From: Streptomyces albidochromogenes
GTDB lineage: Bacteria > Actinomycetota > Actinomycetes > Streptomycetales > Streptomycetaceae
Assembly: GCF_005981925.1 (NCBI RefSeq)
Contig: NZ_VBVX01000013.1
Span: forward strand, 1-44,445
Length of the DNA: 44,445 bases
Direction of reading: 5' to 3'
In this document: positions 6,913-15,264 of the stretch, in pieces
How positions within the stretch are numbered: position 1 is the first letter of the stretch
How the letters are laid out: the number at the start of each line of letters is the position of its first letter
Notes under the pieces: model-generated
Seen by the model: only the letters and a program-made list of their open reading frames with translations
What the model was told of the DNA's origin: nothing
Database searches by the model: none
Program-made: the position numbers and the translations under genes

Positions 6913-8673
6913 TCAGACGATCTCGCGCCACCGGTTCGTGATCGGCAGCCGGCGGTCCTTGCCGAAGCCCTTCGCGGAGATCTTCGTACCCGGCGGGTAC
7001 TGCCGGCGCTTGTACTCCGCCGTGTCCACCATCCGCAGCGTCTTCGCGACCAGCGCCCGGTCGAAACCGGCGGCCACGATCGCCTCCATGCCCTGGTCCC
7101 GGTCGACGTACAACTCCAGGATCCGGTCCAGAACCTCGTAGTCCGGCAGCGAGTCGGTGTCCACCTGCCCCGGCCGCAGCTCCGCGCTCGGCGGCTTGGA
7201 GATGGAGTTCTCCGGGATCGGCGGGGTCTGGCCGCGCTCCTGGGCGGCCTTGTTCCGCCACCGCGCGAGCGCGAAGACCCACGTCTTGTAGACGTCCTTG
7301 ATCGGCCCGTACGCCCCCACCGAGTCGCCGTACAGCGTCGAATAGCCCACCGCCAGCTCGGACTTGTTGCCCGGCGCGAGCACCATGTGGCCCTCCTGGT
7401 TGGATAGGGCCATCAGCGTCGTGCCGCGCAGCCGCGACTGCAGGTTCTCCTCGGCCAGGCCGGTGAGTGAGAGCGCGTCCATGTACGCGTCGAACATCGG
7501 CTCGATCGCGACGGTCCGGTGGTTCAGCCCGGTGCGCCGGGCCAGCTCCGCCGCGTCGTCCCTGGAATGGTCCGAGGAGTACTTCGACGGCATGGACACG
7601 CCGTACACGTTCCGCGCCCCCAGCGCGTCGCACGCGATGGCCGCCACGAGCGCCGAGTCGATGCCTCCGGAGAGTCCGACCAGGGCCGTGCCGAAACCGT
7701 TCTTGGCGGCGTACGCGCGCAGGCCCACGACCAGCGCGGAGTACACCTCCTCCTCGTCCTCCAGGCGCTCGGCGTAACCGCCCGTCAGCTCGGGCTCGTA
7801 CGCCGGCAGAGGCTCCTCGGAGAGGATCACCCGGTCGATGTGCAGCCCGTCGTCGACGACACCGGCCGGCGCCCGGCCGGCCGGCTGCGCCGCCGGCAGG
7901 TCCAGGTCGAGCAGCATGCTGCCCTCCGAGAACTGCGGTGCCCGGGCGAGGACTTCGCCGTTCCTGTCGCAGACGATCGAGTCGCCGTCGTAGACGAGCT
8001 CGTCCTGGCCGCCGGTCATCGCGACGTACGCCGTCGTGCAGCCCGCCTCCTGGGCGCGCTTGCGCACCAGTTCGAGCCTGCTGTCGTCCTTGTGGACCTC
8101 GTACGGCGACGCGTTGAGGGACACCAGCAGACCCGCCCCGGCGGACCGGGCGGCGGGCACGCGGCCGCCGTCCTGCCACAGGTCCTCGCAGATGGCGAGG
8201 GCGACGTCGACGCCGTGCACCCGGACGACGGGCATCGAGTCACCCGGCACGAAGTAGCGGAACTCGTCGAAGACGCCGTAGTTCGGCAGGTGATGCTTGG
8301 CGAAGGACAGCACCACCTCGCCCCGGTGCAGGACGGCGGCGGCGTCCTGCGGGGAGCCGGCGGGCTGTCCGTAGCGCGGCTGGGTCTTCTCGCAGCGGTC
8401 GAGGTAGCCGACGACGACCGGGACCTCGCCGAGGCCCTCGTCGGCGAGGCGCGCCGCCAGCGCGCGCACGGCGTCGCGCGAGGCCTCGACGAACGACGAC
8501 CGCAGCGCGAGGTCCTCGACGGGGTAGCCGGTGAGCGCCATCTCGGGGAACGCCACCAGGTGGGCGCCCTGGCCGGCGGCGTGCCGGGTCCAGTGGACGA
8601 TCGACGCGGCGTTGCCGGCCAGATCACCGACGGTCGAGTCGATCTGATTCAGAGCGAGGCGTAGTTGAGGCAC
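6913..8673 (-). CDS. nadE: Glutamine-dependent NAD+ synthetase
   Basis: 586 residues, the full two-domain form. The N-terminal nitrilase-fold amidase (about 1-265) has its triad Glu44 (FPEMALTGYP), Lys126 (FAKHHLPNYG) and Cys162 (AICEDLWQDGG) and frees ammonia from glutamine. The C-terminal synthetase has the PP-loop LSGGIDSAL at about 334-342 plus GNKSELAVGYSTLYGD and the ending GFGKDRRLPITNRWREIV. It converts nicotinate adenine dinucleotide to NAD+ using ATP and glutamine, the last step of NAD synthesis. It is monocistronic, convergent with the MFS gene, and starts at an ATG 82 bp from the next gene. No missing catalytic residue was seen. Confidence 0.97.
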   Translation of the reverse strand: MPQLRLALNQIDSTVGDLAGNAASIVHWTRHAAGQGAHLVAFPEMALTGYPVEDLALRSSFVEASRDAVRALAARLADEGLGEVPVVVGYLDRCEKTQPRYGQPAGSPQDAAAVLHRGEVVLSFAKHHLPNYGVFDEFRYFVPGDSMPVVRVHGVDVALAICEDLWQDGGRVPAARSAGAGLLVSLNASPYEVHKDDSRLELVRKRAQEAGCTTAYVAMTGGQDELVYDGDSIVCDRNGEVLARAPQFSEGSMLLDLDLPAAQPAGRAPAGVVDDGLHIDRVILSEEPLPAYEPELTGGYAERLEDEEEVYSALVVGLRAYAAKNGFGTALVGLSGGIDSALVAAIACDALGARNVYGVSMPSKYSSDHSRDDAAELARRTGLNHRTVAIEPMFDAYMDALSLTGLAEENLQSRLRGTTLMALSNQEGHMVLAPGNKSELAVGYSTLYGDSVGAYGPIKDVYKTWVFALARWRNKAAQERGQTPPIPENSISKPPSAELRPGQVDTDSLPDYEVLDRILELYVDRDQGMEAIVAAGFDRALVAKTLRMVDTAEYKRRQYPPGTKISAKGFGKDRRLPITNRWREIV

Positions 8674-8755
8674 CCGCCCAGTCTAATCGTCTGACTGACG
8701 CGATGTCCTGGGAGACGGGGGAGTTCCGCCCGGACCGGGCGCCGGACGGTACGGC

Positions 8756-9589
8756 TCACTCGACCGGGCCGGTCCAGAAGGTGTCCTCGTACTCCATCAC
8801 GTCCGGGCTGAACTCCACCCGTATCCGGTCCGCCGCGTCGGGCGGCAGGGAGTAGGCGTACCTGCCGACGGACCGCTTCCCGGGCAGCAGGTTGCCGCTG
8901 AGGACCTTCTGGCGGCCGCTGCCGTCGATCAGCAGCTCCGCGTCGGCCTCGTCGGCGTCCCGGACGCCCGGCAGCCCGGTCTTGAAGTCGACCGGCTGCG
9001 CGCCGCCGTTGACGGCGGTCACCGTCACCTGGAGCGCCTTGTTGCCCTTCGGGTGGCCGAGGGCGTAGTCGTCCGGGACGTACGGGCGCGGCGCCGAGAC
9101 CGTGATCCTCAAGCCGTTCTCGTAGGTGTACGTCTCACCGAAGGCCAGGTGCCGGGCCGCCTCCGCGGCGGCTGAGGCCGACGCCTCGGCCGAGGCGGAC
9201 GCCTCCGCGGACGCCCGGGCGGTCTCGGCCTCCTCCCGCACGCCGTCGATGAACTCCGTGGCCTTCGAGACGGTGAACACCCCGCCGCCGACCGCGAGCA
9301 GGAGACCGGCGACGCCGAGGACCAGCCCGGTGCCCGCCATGCCCCTGTTCGTCGCCGTGCCCCGGCGGACCTGACCGAGGCCGACGATGCCGAAGACCAG
9401 CGCCAGCAGCGCGGGCAGCCAGGACATCCAGAACAGGAACACCGCGAGGCCGAGGACGACACCGGTGATGCCGAGCACGAGGGCCGTGACACCCATGCCG
9501 TTGCGCGGCCGCATCTGCGGGTACGGCGCCGGGTACCCGGCCGGCGGCGGTCCCCACGGGTCGGCGGGCGGCGGGGCGGGCTGGCTCAT
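8756..9589 (-). CDS. DUF4190-like membrane protein with extracellular DUF4352-like domain
   Basis: 277 residues. The proline-rich cytoplasmic head (1-30) is followed by three hydrophobic segments (about 32-56, 57-73, 84-106) matching the DUF4190 pattern GMGVTALVLGITGVVLGL. An Ala/Ser/Glu linker (117-147) leads to a beta-rich domain (148-277) containing ITVSAPRPYVPDD and LQVTVTAVNGG, which resembles the Ig-like DUF4352 fold of actinobacterial surface lipoproteins. No enzyme motif is visible. A GAAGGA ribosome site precedes the start. The role is unknown; the architecture suggests a sensor or envelope-associated binding protein. It is divergent from the DUF998 gene. Confidence 0.8.
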   Translation of the reverse strand: MSQPAPPPADPWGPPPAGYPAPYPQMRPRNGMGVTALVLGITGVVLGLAVFLFWMSWLPALLALVFGIVGLGQVRRGTATNRGMAGTGLVLGVAGLLLAVGGGVFTVSKATEFIDGVREEAETARASAEASASAEASASAAAEAARHLAFGETYTYENGLRITVSAPRPYVPDDYALGHPKGNKALQVTVTAVNGGAQPVDFKTGLPGVRDADEADAELLIDGSGRQKVLSGNLLPGKRSVGRYAYSLPPDAADRIRVEFSPDVMEYEDTFWTGPVE

Positions 9590-9750
9590 CGGGGTCCTTC
9601 GGGCATGGCGAACGGGAGTTCGGTGAGACTAACAGCGCGGCTCGTCCGCCCCGCCGGCCCGGCCGCGGGGCCGGCGCCCGGACCCCGGGGGCGCCGTCCG
9701 GCCACCGTCGCGCCGCCCGTACGACTTTCCGAAGTAGCGTTCATCCCACT

Positions 9751-10437
9751 ATGCCGAACGCGTTTCTCCGCCGTACGCGGCCCGCCGCCGTCCTCCTCGT
9801 GCTCGGCGCCGCCGCGTACAGCGCCTGGGTGCTCGAAGCCGTCCTCGCGACCGGCCTCGATCCCCTGCGCACGTACGTCAGCGAACTGGCCGCCTCCGAC
9901 CAGCCGTTCGGCGGCCTCTTCCGCTCCACCGACCTCGTCGCGGGCCTCCTGATCCTCGCCGGCGCGCTCGTGGCCCTCGCCGGGTACCGGCCGCGCGGCC
10001 GGTGGGACGCCACCGGCTGGGCGGCCCTCGCCCTCTTCGGCGCCGCCACCGCGGCCGACTCCCGGCTGCCGATGAGCTGCGCGACGACCGCGGACGCGGC
10101 GTGCGCGGCCCGCGAGGCGGCCGGTCTCGTCCCGTTCACCCACGCGGCTCACACCTGGAGCAGCAGCGTCGCCTCGACCGCGGCGGTCGTCGGCGTCGTC
10201 GCGCTCACCGTCGCGGCCCGCTGCCACGGCCGCCCCTCGTCCCTGGCCCGTTTCGGACCGGTCCTCGCGGCGGCCGAAGTGGCGGCCACCGCCTGGACGC
10301 TGGCCTCGATCGCCGCCTTCGAGGCCGGCCACGGCACCTGGCTGCTGGGGGCAGGGCAGCGGCTCCAGGTGCTGACCGCGGCCCTGTGGCTCGTCGTACT
10401 CGCGTGGTCGGTGGCACGCGAGAAGGTGTACGCGTGA
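9751..10437 (+). CDS. DUF998-family membrane protein
   Basis: 228 residues with about six hydrophobic segments. The first is followed by LDPLRTYVSELAASDQPFGG, the usual DUF998 signature (conserved SELA and nearby charged residues). The loop DSRLPMSCATTADAACAAREAAG contains two cysteines that could form an extracytoplasmic disulfide, and THAAHTWSSSVA has the family histidines. Biochemical function is unknown for the family. Its stop overlaps the next start by 4 bp (GTGA), so it is translationally coupled to an alpha/beta hydrolase and the two may act on one membrane-related substrate. Confidence 0.82.
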   Translation: MPNAFLRRTRPAAVLLVLGAAAYSAWVLEAVLATGLDPLRTYVSELAASDQPFGGLFRSTDLVAGLLILAGALVALAGYRPRGRWDATGWAALALFGAATAADSRLPMSCATTADAACAAREAAGLVPFTHAAHTWSSSVASTAAVVGVVALTVAARCHGRPSSLARFGPVLAAAEVAATAWTLASIAAFEAGHGTWLLGAGQRLQVLTAALWLVVLAWSVAREKVYA

Positions 10438-11348
10438 CCTCGACCGGACGTTTCCTCCGCATCGGCGGCGCGGCGCACCACGTGGTCGTGGAGGGCGCCG
10501 GCCCGGTGTGCGTGCTCAGCGCCGGGCTCGGCATGAGCTGGTTCGACTGGGACCCGGTCGTACCGCTGCTCGCGCCCTTTCGCACCGTCGTACGGTTCGA
10601 CCGCCCCGGCCACGGCCTGAGCGCCCCCGCCCCGGCCGCCGCGCCGCCCACCGCCGAGGGCGAGGCGCACCGTGTCGCCGCGCTCCTCGACGCCCTGCCG
10701 CCGAGTGCCGCACCCGTCACCGTGGTGGGGCACTCCCTCGCCGGGTTCCACGCGGAGGCGTTCGCCCGGCTGTACCCGGCCCGGACGGCTTCCCTCGTGC
10801 TCGTCGACTCCAGCGTCGAGGAGCACGCGCGCGTGCCCGCCGCCCCCGGCCTGCGCACCGCCGCGACACGGGTGCTCGGCACGGCGCTCCGCGCCGCCGG
10901 TCTCCCGGCGGCGCTCGGGCCGCTCGCCCGCCGCGCGGGCGTCCGGGCGGGCCGGGCGGACGCGGCCGGCGGCCGGGGCGACCCGGCCCCCGCCCCGCTC
11001 GTACGCCGCTGCTACCGCACCTCCCGCGTCCTGCGCGGAGCGCTCCGGGAGAACACGCACTACCGCGCCGTCGCCGCCGGGCTCCTCGCCCTGCGCGAGC
11101 ACCACCCGCTGCCCGACGACCTCCCGGTCACGGTCCTGGCGGCGTACGACGGCCGAGGCAGCCGCGGCGGGCTGCGCTGGCTCGAACGTCAGCGCGGCCT
11201 CGCGAGCACCCTCGGCGCCCGCTTCGACATCGCCGAGCCCTCCGGCCACCTGGTCATGCTGGACCGCCCGGACGCGGTGGCCCGGGCGGTCCTGGCGGCC
11301 GGAGGGCCGGGCCCGGTCACGGGCGGAGGGACGCGCCCCGTTCTTTGA
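10434..11348 (+). CDS. Alpha/beta hydrolase-fold protein
   Basis: 304 residues, GTG start overlapping the DUF998 stop. The fold is clear: oxyanion strand CVLSAGLGMSWFDWDPVV, RFDRPGHGLS, the nucleophile elbow VVGHSLAGF (Ser101), and a C-terminal SGHLVMLDRPDAV with the catalytic His. The acid is probably the Asp of VLAAYDGRG. The substrate is unknown; esterase, lipase and haloperoxidase-like activities all occur in this family. The last 32 bp overlap, tail to tail, the end of the DUF305 gene on the other strand, which leaves no room for a separate terminator. Confidence 0.85.
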   Translation: MTSTGRFLRIGGAAHHVVVEGAGPVCVLSAGLGMSWFDWDPVVPLLAPFRTVVRFDRPGHGLSAPAPAAAPPTAEGEAHRVAALLDALPPSAAPVTVVGHSLAGFHAEAFARLYPARTASLVLVDSSVEEHARVPAAPGLRTAATRVLGTALRAAGLPAALGPLARRAGVRAGRADAAGGRGDPAPAPLVRRCYRTSRVLRGALRENTHYRAVAAGLLALREHHPLPDDLPVTVLAAYDGRGSRGGLRWLERQRGLASTLGARFDIAEPSGHLVMLDRPDAVARAVLAAGGPGPVTGGGTRPVL

Positions 11349-12015
11349 GCAGGTCGGCCATCAGCGCGATCTCCGACGCCTGGGCGTCGACCATGCCCCG
11401 CGCCAGGGACCGCTGCGCACCGACTTCGCACCGGTCGGCGCAGCCCCGGGCCATCGTGACGCCGCCCTTGTGGTGGGCGGTCATCAGCTTCAGGTACAGG
11501 ATCTCCGCCTGCTCGCCGTCCGCCTCGCGCAGCTTCGCCAGGTCGGCCCGGGTCGCCATGCCGGGCATCAGCGCCCCGTCCCGCGCCTCGTGGGCCCCAC
11601 CCGCACCGTGCGTACCGTGCCCGCCGTGTCCGCCCCCGTCCGTGCCGGCGCCGGCCATCCAGGCCATCGGCTCGTCCGGGGAGGTCTTCGGCAGCTCCCA
11701 CAGGTCGAGCCAGCCGAGCATCATGCCCCGCTGGTTCGCCTGGGTGTTGGCGATGTCGTACGCGAGCCTGCGCACGTCCTCGTCCTTCGTGCGGTCGCGC
11801 ACGATGAACGACATCTCCACCGCCTGCTGGTGGTGCACCGACATGTCCCGAGCGAACCCCGCGTCCGCGGAGTCCTCACCGGGCGTACGGGAAGCCGCCG
11901 AGGCCGCCCCGCCGTGACGCTCGTTGCCGTTGCCCGCGGCGACCGTGACGGCCCCCGCGGCGAACAGCAGCGCGAGTACGACGGCGCAGACGGCGGCCCA
12001 GTACGTACGCGTCAT
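11317..12015 (-). CDS. DUF305 protein with His-rich insert, anchored or secreted
   Basis: 232 residues. An N-terminal hydrophobic segment (about 6-27) exports or anchors a ferritin-like four-helix domain. The two DUF305 metal-type motifs are intact: FARDMSVHHQQAVEM (His61-62) and KLMTAHHKGGVTMARGC (His181-182). Between them sits a Gly/His loop with five His (about 130-142), unusual in composition and suggestive of metal binding, and two Cys at 192 and 196. DUF305 proteins are often linked to copper; that role is inference here. The ATG shares one base with the DUF3105 stop (TGATG), so it is translationally coupled and probably works with that protein. Confidence 0.88.
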   Translation of the reverse strand: MTRTYWAAVCAVVLALLFAAGAVTVAAGNGNERHGGAASAASRTPGEDSADAGFARDMSVHHQQAVEMSFIVRDRTKDEDVRRLAYDIANTQANQRGMMLGWLDLWELPKTSPDEPMAWMAGAGTDGGGHGGHGTHGAGGAHEARDGALMPGMATRADLAKLREADGEQAEILYLKLMTAHHKGGVTMARGCADRCEVGAQRSLARGMVDAQASEIALMADLLKERGASLRP

Positions 12016-12662
12016 CACTGAGCCATTCCACCTGTGCACGCCGCGCCGGGCTCGGGCGTCTGCGGCCCCTGCACGTACTTCGTGAAGAACTGGTCGACGC
12101 GCGGGTCCGTGGCGCTGTCCACGGTCACCTGCTTGCCCCACGCGCTGAGCATGAGAGCGCCCGCCTGGTCCTCGACCGGGCTCATCAGCGAGTAGGGGGT
12201 CTTGCCGACCTTCTCGGCGAGCTTCTTGACGTCACCGTCGGACGCCTTGTCGTTGTACGTCACCCACACGGCGCCGTGCTCCAGCGAGTGCACCGCGTTG
12301 ACCTCGGGAATCGCCTTCTTGTAGACGTCTCCCTCGCAGTTCATCCAGACCTGCGAGTGGTCACCGCCCACCGGCGGCTTCATCGGGTAGGAGACGGCCT
12401 TGGTGACGTGGTCGCGCCCCAGCTTCTTCGCGTCCCAGGACTTCTCCTCCTTCACCGGCGCCTTGGCCTGGGCGGCCTTCTGCTCCTTCTCCTCCGACTC
12501 CTTGAGGAGGACGTACGAGCCGAATCCGACCAGACCCGCCACGACGGCCGTGCTGAGGCCGATCACGAGGAAGCGGGTTCTGCGCTCGCGGGCCTGCTCG
12601 GCGCGGCGCATCTCTTCTATTCGGGCCTTGCGTGACGCGTTGGCGGTCTTGTTGGAAGCCAT
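12015..12662 (-). CDS. DUF3105 membrane-anchored protein
   Basis: 215 residues. The charged cytoplasmic head, rich in Arg/Lys/Glu (1-30), is followed by one transmembrane segment (31-53), a charged linker and an extracellular DUF3105 domain (about 75-210). Candidate ligands sit in the conserved core: GGDHSQVWMNCEGD (His102, Cys109) and AVHSLEHGAVWVTY (His125, His129). The spacing resembles a mononuclear metal site, but no enzyme activity is established for the family. GAAGGA lies before the start. It is coupled to DUF305 and preceded by a small exported protein 67 bp upstream on the same strand. Confidence 0.9.
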   Translation of the reverse strand: MASNKTANASRKARIEEMRRAEQARERRTRFLVIGLSTAVVAGLVGFGSYVLLKESEEKEQKAAQAKAPVKEEKSWDAKKLGRDHVTKAVSYPMKPPVGGDHSQVWMNCEGDVYKKAIPEVNAVHSLEHGAVWVTYNDKASDGDVKKLAEKVGKTPYSLMSPVEDQAGALMLSAWGKQVTVDSATDPRVDQFFTKYVQGPQTPEPGAACTGGMAQ

Positions 12663-12729
12663 GGTTTCAAGTCCTTCGCCTGCTGAATGTGGGTAGGGAT
12701 ACGGAAGGTCCCGGGCGCGGGCGGCCCGG

Positions 12730-13134
12730 CTACGTCCGCATCACCTGAAGGACATGGCGTCCCGGCGCCCGCGCGGGCGCCCCACAGCCGCGCGCCGGAC
12801 CGGCGGCGGCCGGCCGTGCGCGGTACAGCGGCTCGTCGGTCACCGGCGCGGCCGGCGGAGGCACCGTCAGCACGGCGGGGGACAGGTGCGGGAGGACGCC
12901 GCAGTGCGAGGAGTCGTACGGGCAGACGTACGCGGGCTTGTCCGGCGCGGGCGGGACGGCCGTCACGGCGGCGGCCACGCTCCCGCCGCCGGACCTGTGG
13001 TGCTCCCGGGACTCCGGACTCATGCCCAGGCACACGAAGAGCGCGGCGAGGAGCGTCGCCACGGCGCTCAGCAGCGCCATGGGACGTCCCATGCGCCTGG
13101 TGCGCCCGGTGCGGGATCGCCGCCGTCCCCTCAT
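12730..13134 (-). CDS. Small hypothetical membrane-anchored protein
   Basis: 134 residues from the ATG at 13134; a later ATG in GRPMALLSAV is possible. The Arg-rich head precedes one hydrophobic segment (about 18-37), then a low-complexity Ala/Pro outer part with one conserved-looking island, YVCPYDSSHCGVLPHLSPAVL, whose two cysteines (71, 78) could form a disulfide. It ends in HVLQVMRT. No known family was recognised. It lies directly upstream of DUF3105 in the same direction and may share its transcript. No clear Shine-Dalgarno was seen. Confidence 0.6.
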   Translation of the reverse strand: MRGRRRSRTGRTRRMGRPMALLSAVATLLAALFVCLGMSPESREHHRSGGGSVAAAVTAVPPAPDKPAYVCPYDSSHCGVLPHLSPAVLTVPPPAAPVTDEPLYRARPAAAGPARGCGAPARAPGRHVLQVMRT

Positions 13135-13243
13135 GGGCGGAAATCGTAGTGCGCCGCGAGGCCCCGTTGGCCATACGGGTCGCATCCCGTCGCGGCCCGT
13201 GGGGCGGATGTTTTGCGGCCGGGCGAGCGGCAACCCGTCGTTC

Positions 13244-14209
13244 ATGGTGCAAATCGGATACACGATGATGACCGAGCAGGCTGGGCCCCGAGATCTGGTC
13301 GACCACGTCGTCGCCGCCGAGCGGGCCGGCTTCGACTTCTCCGTGACCTCGGACCACTACTTCCCGTGGCTGGCCGAGCAGGGGCACGCCCCCTACGCGT
13401 GGAGCGTCCTCGGCGCCGCGGCCCAGGCCACCTCACGCATCCCCCTCATGACGTACGTGACCTGCCCGACGGTCCGCTACCACCCGGCCGTCGTCGCCCA
13501 GAAGGCGGCGACCGTGCAGCTGCTGGCCGAGGGCCGGTTCCGGCTCGGCCTCGGCTCCGGCGAGAACCTCAACGAGCACGTCGTCGGCGGCGGCTGGCCC
13601 GCCGCCCACGTCCGCCTGGAGATGCTGGAAGAGGCCGTGGAGATCATCCGCGCGCTGTTCGCCGGCGGTTACGTCAGCCACCACAGCACCCACTACGACG
13701 TCGAGAACGCCAAGCTCTGGGACCTGCCCGACCCGCTCCCGCCGATCGGCATCGCCGTCTCCGGCGAACGGTCCTGTGCGCTCGCCGGCCGCCTCGCCGA
13801 CCTGGTCGTCGCCACCGAGCCCGCGCGCGAACTCCTGGACGCCTTCGACCGCAACGGCGGCACCGGAAAGCCGCGCGTCGGCCAGCTGCCCGTCTGCTAC
13901 GACCCCGACCGGGACGCGGCGGTGAAGCGGGCGCACGAGCAGTTCCGCTGGTTCGGCGGCGGCTGGAAGGTCAACTCCGAGCTGCCGGGACCGGCCGGCT
14001 TCGCCGGGGCCACCACGTACGTGCGCCCCGAGGACGTCGCCGAGTCCATCCCGTGCGGCGCGGACGTCGAGACCTTCGTCGAGGCGGTGCGGCCGTACGC
14101 CGAGGCGGGCTTCACCGAGGTGGCGCTCGTGCAGATCGGGGGCGAGCACCAGCGGCCGTTCATCGACTGGGCGCAGAAGGCGCTGCTGCCGGCCCTGCGC
14201 GAGCTCTGA
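13244..14209 (+). CDS. LLM-class F420-dependent oxidoreductase
   Basis: 321 residues, a single luciferase-like TIM barrel. Hallmarks are VQIGYTMMTEQAGPRDLVD at the start, SVTSDHYFPW, TYVTCPTVRYHPAVVAQ and FRLGLGSGENLNEHVVGGGWP, which match the F420-dependent glucose-6-phosphate dehydrogenase-like branch (TIGR03557-type). It probably uses F420 for hydride transfer; the substrate is unknown. The ATG at 13244 has no good Shine-Dalgarno, but the first residues fit the family start well. It is divergent from the small exported protein and convergent with the VOC gene. Confidence 0.92.
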   Translation: MVQIGYTMMTEQAGPRDLVDHVVAAERAGFDFSVTSDHYFPWLAEQGHAPYAWSVLGAAAQATSRIPLMTYVTCPTVRYHPAVVAQKAATVQLLAEGRFRLGLGSGENLNEHVVGGGWPAAHVRLEMLEEAVEIIRALFAGGYVSHHSTHYDVENAKLWDLPDPLPPIGIAVSGERSCALAGRLADLVVATEPARELLDAFDRNGGTGKPRVGQLPVCYDPDRDAAVKRAHEQFRWFGGGWKVNSELPGPAGFAGATTYVRPEDVAESIPCGADVETFVEAVRPYAEAGFTEVALVQIGGEHQRPFIDWAQKALLPALREL

Positions 14210-14229
14210 ACCGGGCCGGCGGGCCCGGT
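14210..14229. terminator. Bidirectional terminator, LLM / VOC
   Basis: ACCGGGCC-GGCG-GGCCCGGT: perfect 8-bp arms with a 4-nt loop, immediately after the LLM stop and 25 bp from the VOC stop. Confidence 0.6.
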
Positions 14230-14253
14230 CACGGGCACCGCCGCCCGGCCGCG

Positions 14254-14643
14254 TCAGCGCGGAGCGAACCGGTGGGCCAGGGTGAAGGAGTGCCCGGCCG
14301 GGTCGGAGTACACGCGTTCGTCGCGCGGTCCGCTGTTGTCCTTGGTGTCCACGGGCCGCGCGCCGAGGCTCACCGCCTCGCGCTCCGCCTCGTCCATGTC
14401 GCCGCGCTCCACCAGGATCCGCAGATGGGCCTGTTGCGAGTCCTCCGGACGCGGCCAGCTGGGCGGCGCGTACCCGTGGTCGCGGCGGATGGCCATGATG
14501 ACGCCCTGATGGCCCACGATCTCGACGAAGTCCGGGTTGGTCCCCGTCCGGGCCTCCCCGTCCAGCAGCCCGGCGTAGAACTCCGCCAGCACCTCGGGTT
14601 CCGCGCAGTCCAGGACAAGAACGCTCTGTTTCGCGACCGTCAT
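14254..14643 (-). CDS. VOC/glyoxalase-fold protein
   Basis: 129 residues with the repeated beta-alpha-beta-beta-beta units of the vicinal-oxygen-chelate superfamily: VLVLDCAEPEVLAEFYAGLL, then AHLRILVERGDMDEAEREAV, ending in VYSDPAGHSFTLAHRF. This is the small Streptomyces VOC type often labelled glyoxalase or bleomycin-resistance-like, with no assigned substrate. A strong GGGGAG site precedes the ATG. It is a single gene, divergent from the 14881 gene across a 237-bp spacer. Confidence 0.88.
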   Translation of the reverse strand: MTVAKQSVLVLDCAEPEVLAEFYAGLLDGEARTGTNPDFVEIVGHQGVIMAIRRDHGYAPPSWPRPEDSQQAHLRILVERGDMDEAEREAVSLGARPVDTKDNSGPRDERVYSDPAGHSFTLAHRFAPR

Positions 14644-14787
14644 GTGCTCTCCCCAATGTCCGTGGCGCCGAGGTCCGGCGCCAGGGTCCGCGACGGGCCG
14701 GGAGGCCCCCCTGACCCGCGTACCCCCCGGGTGCGGCGGCACACGGACCGTCACGGGCGGCCGGACCGGTGGCATTACGGCCGGGGG

Positions 14788-14801
14788 AGCGGGTACCCGC
14801 T
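14788..14801. promoter_or_regulatory. Perfect 14-bp palindrome AGCGGGTACCCGCT
   Basis: It lies 80 bp before the GTG start of the next gene, in a divergent intergenic spacer. Symmetric and uninterrupted, it could be an operator or a chance GC-rich palindrome. No adjacent regulator. Confidence 0.3.
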
Positions 14802-14880
14802 GCTCGCTGTCTCCGGTCGCGCTCGCGATCCCGGCGGGCGAGCCTGGGGATCGGCGACGACGAGAGAAAGAAGCCTCACA

Positions 14881-15264
14881 GTGAACAGCACGGAACACTC
14901 CGGAACGCAGGTCCTGGTGGAACTGACGGGCAGCTCGAAGGAGGACGCCAACGCCGTCTTCGGCGCGCTGTGCACCGCCTTCGCGTCCGACCGCGAGGTC
15001 GACGAGGAACTGCACAACGGCGTCGACGGCCGCCCCATGGTCTGGAGCGCGACGTACGACGTGCACGGCATCCGCGAGCAGGCCGCCCCCGCGCGCCTGA
15101 CGGCCCCCGTCAGCGTCACCCTCCAGGGCGGCTACCGCGCGGTGGACCAGGTGCGCGAGCAGCTGGAGGTGGCGTTCGCCGTACAGGAGGAGGGCTCGGC
15201 CTCCGGCGACCAGGAGAGGGAGCTCCAGCTGCGACTGGAGAGCGGGCCCGGGACCTCACCATGA
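14881..15264 (+). CDS. Hypothetical cytosolic protein coupled to DUF6328 gene
   Basis: 127 residues with a GTG start. No named family recognised. The sequence is acidic and looks like one compact alpha/beta domain: QVLVELTGSSKEDANAVFGALCTAF, then a beta region SVTLQGGYRAVDQVREQLEVAF and a Glu/Gln-rich tail. No membrane segment, signal or catalytic motif was seen. Its stop overlaps the DUF6328 start (ATGA), so both are made together and it may be a soluble partner of that membrane protein. The ribosome site GAAAGAAG is weak. Confidence 0.65.
   Translation: MNSTEHSGTQVLVELTGSSKEDANAVFGALCTAFASDREVDEELHNGVDGRPMVWSATYDVHGIREQAAPARLTAPVSVTLQGGYRAVDQVREQLEVAFAVQEEGSASGDQERELQLRLESGPGTSP

Noticed and set aside
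6407..8179. Second minus-strand gene over nadE
   Set aside because: A shadow frame; nadE has intact catalytic motifs and explains the region.
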